64,000 nt of DNA from Avena insularis (Eukaryota; Streptophyta; Magnoliopsida; Poales; Poaceae), in the NCBI GenBank assembly GCA_023614405.1, contig CM042694.1:481961392-482025391 (forward strand), written 5' to 3'. The position numbers were made by a program, and so were the translations under genes. The notes beneath the pieces are model-generated. The model saw nothing but the letters and a program-made list of their open reading frames with translations. It did not search any database and was not told where the DNA came from. Positions 59,303 to 64,000 of this stretch are shown one piece after another; positions within the stretch are counted from its first letter, which is position 1; every line of letters starts with the position of its first letter.

Positions 59303-61395
59303 AGGTAGAGGGTTGGACACTCTGAAAGGAGAAATTGGTGTCGTAGGTGTTTCAGCAGGAGAAATCGGTGCCACGGCAGGCTGATGCGCATCCATGACAT
59401 AGCTCGTGGCAGGAGATGGGGTGTTGAGCGTGATGCCCGGTGCAGCGGAGGTTGGTTTGGGCATAGCTGGTTCATGGGTTGCTATGGGGATATGTAGAGG
59501 TTGTAGGACAGAACGTCGAACAAGAGAAAGGTTTGTGGATGGTGGTGAATCTGCAGGGGTCAAATGAGTAGCAAAAGGAAAGATATGTTCAACAAAGGTA
59601 ACATGACGAGAAACATGAACATGGCTAGAAAGTAAGTCAAGGCAGAGATAATCATTGTACTCATCGGAGTAGCCAAGGAAAACATAATGAAGCAATCGGG
59701 GGAGCAAGTTTGTTTGGCAAGGTAACATACGTATTTGGAAAACAAATACAACCAAAAACTCAAAGTTCGGTATAATTAGGATGGGGAAGAAATAGAGAAT
59801 AATATGGTGTCATTTTGGGACTGACTTGAGAAGGACAGATGTTGATTAAATAGGTGATTGTATGTAAGGGTTTTGCAAAAAAAAGTCGTTGGCATCGTTG
59901 CTTGAATTAGAAGGGTTCAAATAATGCCATTGAGTGTGTGAAGAGAGGGCCCGACCTTGCCATTTTCGCAGAGAGGTATAGGTACAAGAAAAAGGAAAGG
60001 GAATGCCATGGTGTAGAAAGAAATTACGGTTTTTAAAGTTATCAAATTCTCGACCATTATCACGTTGAATGAAACAGATAAGAATAAAATGAGTGGCTAC
60101 ATAGTGTTGAAAAGTTAGAAAGATTGTATGCACATCGGATTTATTACATAGAGGAAACATCCATACAAAGTGAGTAAAATCATATAATATGACAAGATAG
60201 TACTTAAAACCAGAGATACTTTCAGATGGTGACATCCACAAATCACAATGCAATAATTCAAAGAGAAAAGTTTGATAAATAAAAGAACTAAAGGGTAGAC
60301 ATACATGTTTGCCTTATTGATAAGATTCACACACAGATGAATCATGAATATCTCGTTTACAAGGGACAGAAAATTAACTAAGTAGGGAGGATAAAACGAC
60401 ATTATTGGGATAGCCTAAAGTGTTGAAGCCAAAGATCGACTGAAGCAACCATGGAGGAAGGTTGAGCAGCCGTTGGGACGCCATGGAGGGAGTAGAGATC
60501 TCCAGAACTATTGAAGCGTCCGATCTCCACCTTGGTTAGGGAATCCTTCACAGATAAATCAAAGGGGTCAAATTTGACAGAAACAAGATTGTCATAAGTA
60601 AATTGCCGAACGAAGATTGAATTTTTGATTAGAGTGGGTGCAACAAGAACAATGCGAAGAAGAAGAGTCTTGGTGGTAGAGAAGTTTTGTGCATTACCAA
60701 CATAGGAAATAGGGATAAAAGAACCATTGCCAAGAGTGATGGAGGAAAAAGGAGAGAAGGTGCAATTTGACAACATATTACTCGAAGAAGACACATGACT
60801 AGAAGCACCGAAATCGAAAATCTAATCACTACCTGAGTTTACTTGAGCAACAAAGTGATTCATACCATGAAGAAACACAGCCTGGTCCCAGTGCGGTGTT
60901 GAGGTTGATGATGCGGGCGGTGCAGGGGCGGCGCATACCTAGGTTAACAGTATCCTTCAGTAGGTGCAGTGGGTAGGAGCGGGGCAGCATCATATGGAGA
61001 GTATGTATGTGTATATAACCATGTATTCTTGCGTAGGCAGACAAGATTCGAGGAGCCCTTGAGAACCAGTGTGAGGACGTACGCCCGATGCCCATGAGCC
61101 CGAGTACACCGAGGGAGCAACATTTGGAGAAGGTGCCGTCAGAGGCATGGGGCAGGCTTGCACGAGGCCAGTCCATGGATCACGAGGAGGGCGCCATCTT
61201 GTAGACGCGGGTGGTGCTGGTGCCGGTGGTGGAGGTCCTCTTGGAGGAGTCGATGGTGTCGATGACGGATGAGGCGGCTGATATATGGGATTCTTGCTGC
61301 GGTAGTTGGGGCTAGGGTGCCAACAAGCAGGTGGCTTTGCTGCTGACAAAGGACGCGGTGCAGGAGGTGTGGGTGAACATGGGATAGTAGCAAAA
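59303..61395 (-). pseudogene. gag-pol: Cop1: integrase, protease and gag C-terminus
   Basis: Read leftward from the CACTA insertion. A Pro-rich end of Gag (61349-60990) comes first, then a protease around 60815 with D-F-G-A-S-S-H, where copia proteases have D-S-G-A, so the active site is changed. The segment 60794-60402 holds L-G-N-G-S and V-R-Q-F-T. A GAG-pre-integrase remnant (about 60400-60260) follows. The integrase core has L-H-C-D-L-W (near 60250) and R-D-N-G-R-E-F (near 60055). The third catalytic region (near 59950) is frameshifted and its Glu is not recognisable. The integrase C-terminal part has V-F-L-G-Y and S-R-H-V-T-F at 59755-59560. Many stops and frameshifts make it nonfunctional. 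Confidence 0.85.
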
Positions 61396-61640
61396 CACTA
61401 CAAAAATACACCCCACGCACGGCAGTTTTTAGGGCGACACGAGAAAAAAGTACCTCAAAAAGTTGGTTCGCCGACAATGAGCTATCATGACACCATTTTG
61501 TTGTGGTGGCTAAGTATACGATGTGGCACATATTAGTGCCATTTTAGGGAGAATGTAAGAGCGACATTTCTTGATGCCACCTCGTCGAAGGAGGATTCTA
61601 TATTGCGTCGTGCACTGCAAGCGACGTGAATAGTGGATCC
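61396..61640 (+). repeat. CACTA terminal and subterminal region
   Basis: The terminal inverted repeat candidate CACTACAAAAATACACC is followed by short recurring motifs (GCGACAC, GCGACAT, GCGACGT; GCCATTTTAG, ACCATTTTG). In this class such motifs bind the transposase. Confidence 0.6.
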
Positions 61641-61899
61641 TGGTTGTAGAATAGTCAATCTTGTCCCTATGCCTGTTAAGACACGTCTCACTGATAGGTG
61701 TGACCCACCACCGGTGAGCTGTTTGACTAGACACTATTTATACACCGCTCACAGTACGGACTTATCCCTGAGATCCACCCACCAGACATTCTCTCCGACC
61801 CTTCCCCAATCATATCTCGCTCACTCACCTGACGATCAAATCTGGTCCACCGACGGCATCGATTGGTCGGCGGTGGCGTAGGTGACACACTGTACCAGG

Positions 61900-62262
61900 A
61901 TGGATTCGATCGATAACGAGCGCGAGCATGGCGGTGACATCGTACGTTATCTTCATCAAAGGTTCATTTTTTCTAAGTTTGTTTCTCGATACTATCTCTT
62001 CGATCATGTTTGTTACGTTTTATGGTCTCGGGATGACAAGGTGTCGAGATGGACCGAGAGGGATAGTTGGAACGCCATTGATGAGAAGTGGTATCGCTGT
62101 TGCGACTGTGACCTATTTCCATATCGGCTAGTAGCATATGAGGGTCTAGATACCGTCCGCCCGTTCAAGGGATGCCACTACAAATCCCCGGGATGCACCT
62201 TCAAGGAGTGGGTTGATAAACCGCACAAGAAGGAGCTTTGTCGTGCGCTCAAAAATATGTAG
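61900..62262 (+). CDS. GRF-type zinc-finger protein, copy 1 (120 residues)
   Basis: The start chosen is the ATG at 61900 (M-D-S-I-D-N-E-R-E), in a context conserved with copy 2. Residues about 68-105 fit a GRF zinc finger: C-x-C (within R-C-C-D-C-D), then R-P-F-K-G-C, C-x6-C and F-K-E-W-V-D. Proteins with this finger bind nucleic acids; the role of this one is unknown. In copy 1 the G-R of the motif is V-R. The frame ends at TAG 62260. Past it, in another frame, a coiled-coil-like stretch (K-E-L-E-Q-A-T-K-S-K-C) continues to about 62398, so the gene may be truncated. A TATA-like box (tatttataca) lies near 61734-61743. It is carried by Cacta1 and could be a captured host gene fragment. Confidence 0.6.
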   Translation: MDSIDNEREHGGDIVRYLHQRFIFSKFVSRYYLFDHVCYVLWSRDDKVSRWTERDSWNAIDEKWYRCCDCDLFPYRLVAYEGLDTVRPFKGCHYKSPGCTFKEWVDKPHKKELCRALKNM

Positions 62263-63086
62263 GCACTGACCGAGGAAAAAAATCAAAGTGTCAAACAAGG
62301 AGCTCGAGCAGGCGACTAAATCGAAGTGCTCGTCTCTGGCCAATAAGGTCTAGCTGATTTGGGAACAACTCGATGCCTCTGCTCGTCCTGATCATTAATT
62401 TATGGCTATTAATTAATGGAGTTATGGCATGTAAGATGCATGTTTGTGTGCTTTATTTCTTTGAACTTGTATTCTTGTTGTATTTGCTCTTCATGGTCGC
62501 TATAGTTTGGTTGATTTTTTCAAATAAATAATACAGTTTGGACTATGTTAGTTATCTTGAAGCACACTCGTTAAGTATTATAAAATTATTGGCAGGCCAA
62601 TAACCCTTTGAGAAAATGCGGTCCATATAGCTAGGCCGCACTTGCTCAAAGGACCCGTGCAATTTTCTATCTAAAAGAGGGAACCCTACCCCCTACTCCC
62701 CACTCCCTACTCCTCTCCCTCACACTATCGCACTCCCCACTCCCTAGTATCCCAGATCTCCACAAATAGAAATAAACATACACTTAGCACTCACCTAGTT
62801 AGTGACTTACATATCCACGATTAAAATAGCCATACATCTCAGCACTGCCGTTCCCAGTTTTTAGACAAACTCCACACTTTTCCAATTGTTGGCCCACCGA
62901 CGTTCTAGGTTTGTTTGTCAACCTTTTTGTAAATCGTGTTTTAACTTATTTTGCAGATTTTTGCTTTTTTCTCTATTGTATCCGAGTATATTCTTTCTCT
63001 TGAACCAGCCCATCCCTTTTTTCAGACCCCGGTCCACCGGCGGCATCGATCGGCCGGCGGTGGCGTAGGTGACACACTGTACCAGG
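62263..63086 (+). other. Spacer between the two zinc-finger copies
   Basis: The first part (to about 62813) is the 3' flank of copy 1, repeated after copy 2. It includes the frameshifted coiled-coil remnant, an AT-rich part and a CT-rich run (62690-62755, repeats of ctccccactccctact). Bases 62814-63028 are unique, with a pyrimidine-rich stretch and possible splice acceptors (ttttgcag at about 62951-62958). Homology to copy 1 resumes near 63029. Confidence 0.55.
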
Positions 63087-63449
63087 ATGGATTCGATCGA
63101 TAACGAGCGCGAGCGAGGCTGTGGCATCGTACGTTATCTTCATCAAAGGTTCATTTTTTCTAAGTTTGTTTCTCGATACGATCTCTTCAATCATGTTGGT
63201 TACGTTTTACGGTCTCGGGATGACAAGGTGCCGAGATGGACCGAGAGGGATAGTTGGAACGCCATTGATGAGAAGTGGTATCGCCATTGCGACTGTGACC
63301 TATTTCCGTATCGGCTAGTAGCATATGAGGGTCTAGATACCGGCCGCCCATTCAAGGGATGCCACTACAAATCCCCGATATGCACCTTCAAGGAGTGGGT
63401 TGATAAACCACACAAGAAGGAGCTTTGTCGTGTGCTCAAAAATATGTAG
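63087..63449 (+). CDS. GRF-type zinc-finger protein, copy 2 (120 residues)
   Basis: This is a direct tandem duplicate of copy 1, offset by 1187 bp. The start is at ATG 63087. It keeps the defining G-R-P-F of the GRF finger, with C-D-C and C-x6-C intact, and ends at the same TAG followed by the same out-of-frame coiled-coil stretch. Differences from copy 1 are few and mostly single residues (for example R-H-C for R-C-C). Its identical end means either that the short protein is real or that a truncated gene was duplicated. Confidence 0.6.
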   Translation: MDSIDNERERGCGIVRYLHQRFIFSKFVSRYDLFNHVGYVLRSRDDKVPRWTERDSWNAIDEKWYRHCDCDLFPYRLVAYEGLDTGRPFKGCHYKSPICTFKEWVDKPHKKELCRVLKNM

Positions 63450-64000
63450 GCACTGACCGAGGAAAAAAATCAAAGTGTCAAACAAGGAGCTCGAGCAGGC
63501 GACTAAATCGAAGTGCTCGTCTCTGGCCAATGAGGTCTAGCTGATTTGGGAACAACTCGATGCCTCTGCTCGTCCTGATCATTAATTTATGGCTATTAAT
63601 TAATGGAGTTATGGCATGTAAGATGTATGTTTGTGTGCTTTATTTCTTTGAACTTGTATTCTTGTTGTATTTGCTCTTCATGGTCGCTATAGTTTGGTTG
63701 ATTTCTTCAAATAAATAATACAGTTTGGACTATGTTAGTTATCTTGAAGCACACTCGTTAAGTATTATAAAATTACTGGCAGGCCAATAACCCTTTGAGA
63801 AAATACGGTCCATATAGCTGGGCCGCACTTGCTCAAATGACCCGTGCAATTTTCTATCTAAAAGAGGGAACCCTACCCCCTACTCCCCACTCCCTACTCC
63901 TCTCCCTCACACTATCGCACTCCCCACTCCCTAGTATCCCAGATCTCCACAAATAGAAATAAACATACACTTAGCACTCACCTAGTTAGTGACTTAGATA
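63450..64000 (+). repeat. 3' flank of zinc-finger copy 2 (direct repeat of 62263-62813)
   Basis: Nearly identical to the flank of copy 1, including the CT-rich run at about 63877-63942. It runs to the window end, so the repeat unit may continue and more copies could follow. Confidence 0.75.

Larger units (their letters stand above)
61396..64000 (+). mobile_element. Cacta1: end of a CACTA (En/Spm) DNA transposon
   Basis: The terminus CACTACAAAAATACACC at 61396 has the CACTA signature and interrupts Cop1 gag. The three bases before it, aaa (61393-61395), are the expected 3-bp target duplication. About 240 bp of subterminal sequence has short motifs recurring on both strands (gcgaca, ccattttag/ccattttg). 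The other end and the transposase lie outside the window or are absent. The interior seen here holds two tandem copies of a zinc-finger gene. Confidence 0.7.

Noticed and set aside
61633..61881. Forward frame just upstream of zinc-finger copy 1
   Set aside because: It is not shared with the sequence upstream of copy 2 beyond the last about 40 bases and has no domain. It is more likely promoter and untranslated sequence.

Overview
The window is plant nuclear DNA made almost entirely of transposable elements. The LTR styles point to a grass, probably a Pooideae with a large genome (oat, ryegrass or Triticeae relative). Some LTRs open like the BARE/Angela/WIS copia family (TG...ATATGCCCTAGAGGCAA, initiator-Met tRNA primer site). 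Others resemble the Sabrina and related Athila-lineage gypsy elements of Triticeae (Asp-tRNA primer site, LTRs ending ACGTATCA). I see no host protein gene, rRNA or tRNA gene. Element names below are mine. Family assignments come from recognition, not from a database search.

The layout is a nest about six levels deep, resolved from LTR ends, primer sites and target-site duplications (TSDs). The oldest layer is Cop1, a minus-strand Ty1/copia element with gag, protease, integrase, RT and RNase H remnants (56435-61395). It is cut by three insertions: a solo LTR (Solo2, 57941-59297), the end of a CACTA DNA transposon (61396 to the window edge), and Bar1, a minus-strand BARE-like element (1-4033 plus 55619-56434). 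Bar2, another BARE-like element, sits inside the Bar1 LTR (4034-55613, TSD ccctt). Bar2 has a third LTR in its middle from a relative, Bar3. Bar3 carries Bar4 (10103-18298), a complete related element in the opposite orientation.

The leader of Bar2 is split by Ath1 (21554-53087, TSD tgcac). The left LTR of Ath1 holds two insertions: GagPR (22158-26134, TSD gtaaa), a 4-kb gypsy derivative with three LTRs, and Ath2 (26820-47342, TSD ccgcc). Ath2 in turn holds a 3.9-kb solo LTR (Solo1, 28906-32795) and Ath3 (37646-45758, TSD gtttt). Ath3 landed right after the third codon of the Ath2 gag-like gene.

Only Cop1 shows any reverse transcriptase or integrase, and it is broken. Every other element for which an interior is visible carries at most gag or gag-protease, so these families look non-autonomous and would have depended on enzymes supplied in trans. 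The points most worth following are: a conserved 94-99 nt intron-like segment at the end of gag in three BARE-like copies; three-LTR structures in Bar2/Bar3 and in GagPR; the long Ath2 gag-like ORF with a hydrophobic C-terminus; a conserved hairpin in the three Athila-type elements; and a tandem pair of GRF-type zinc-finger genes inside the CACTA element.
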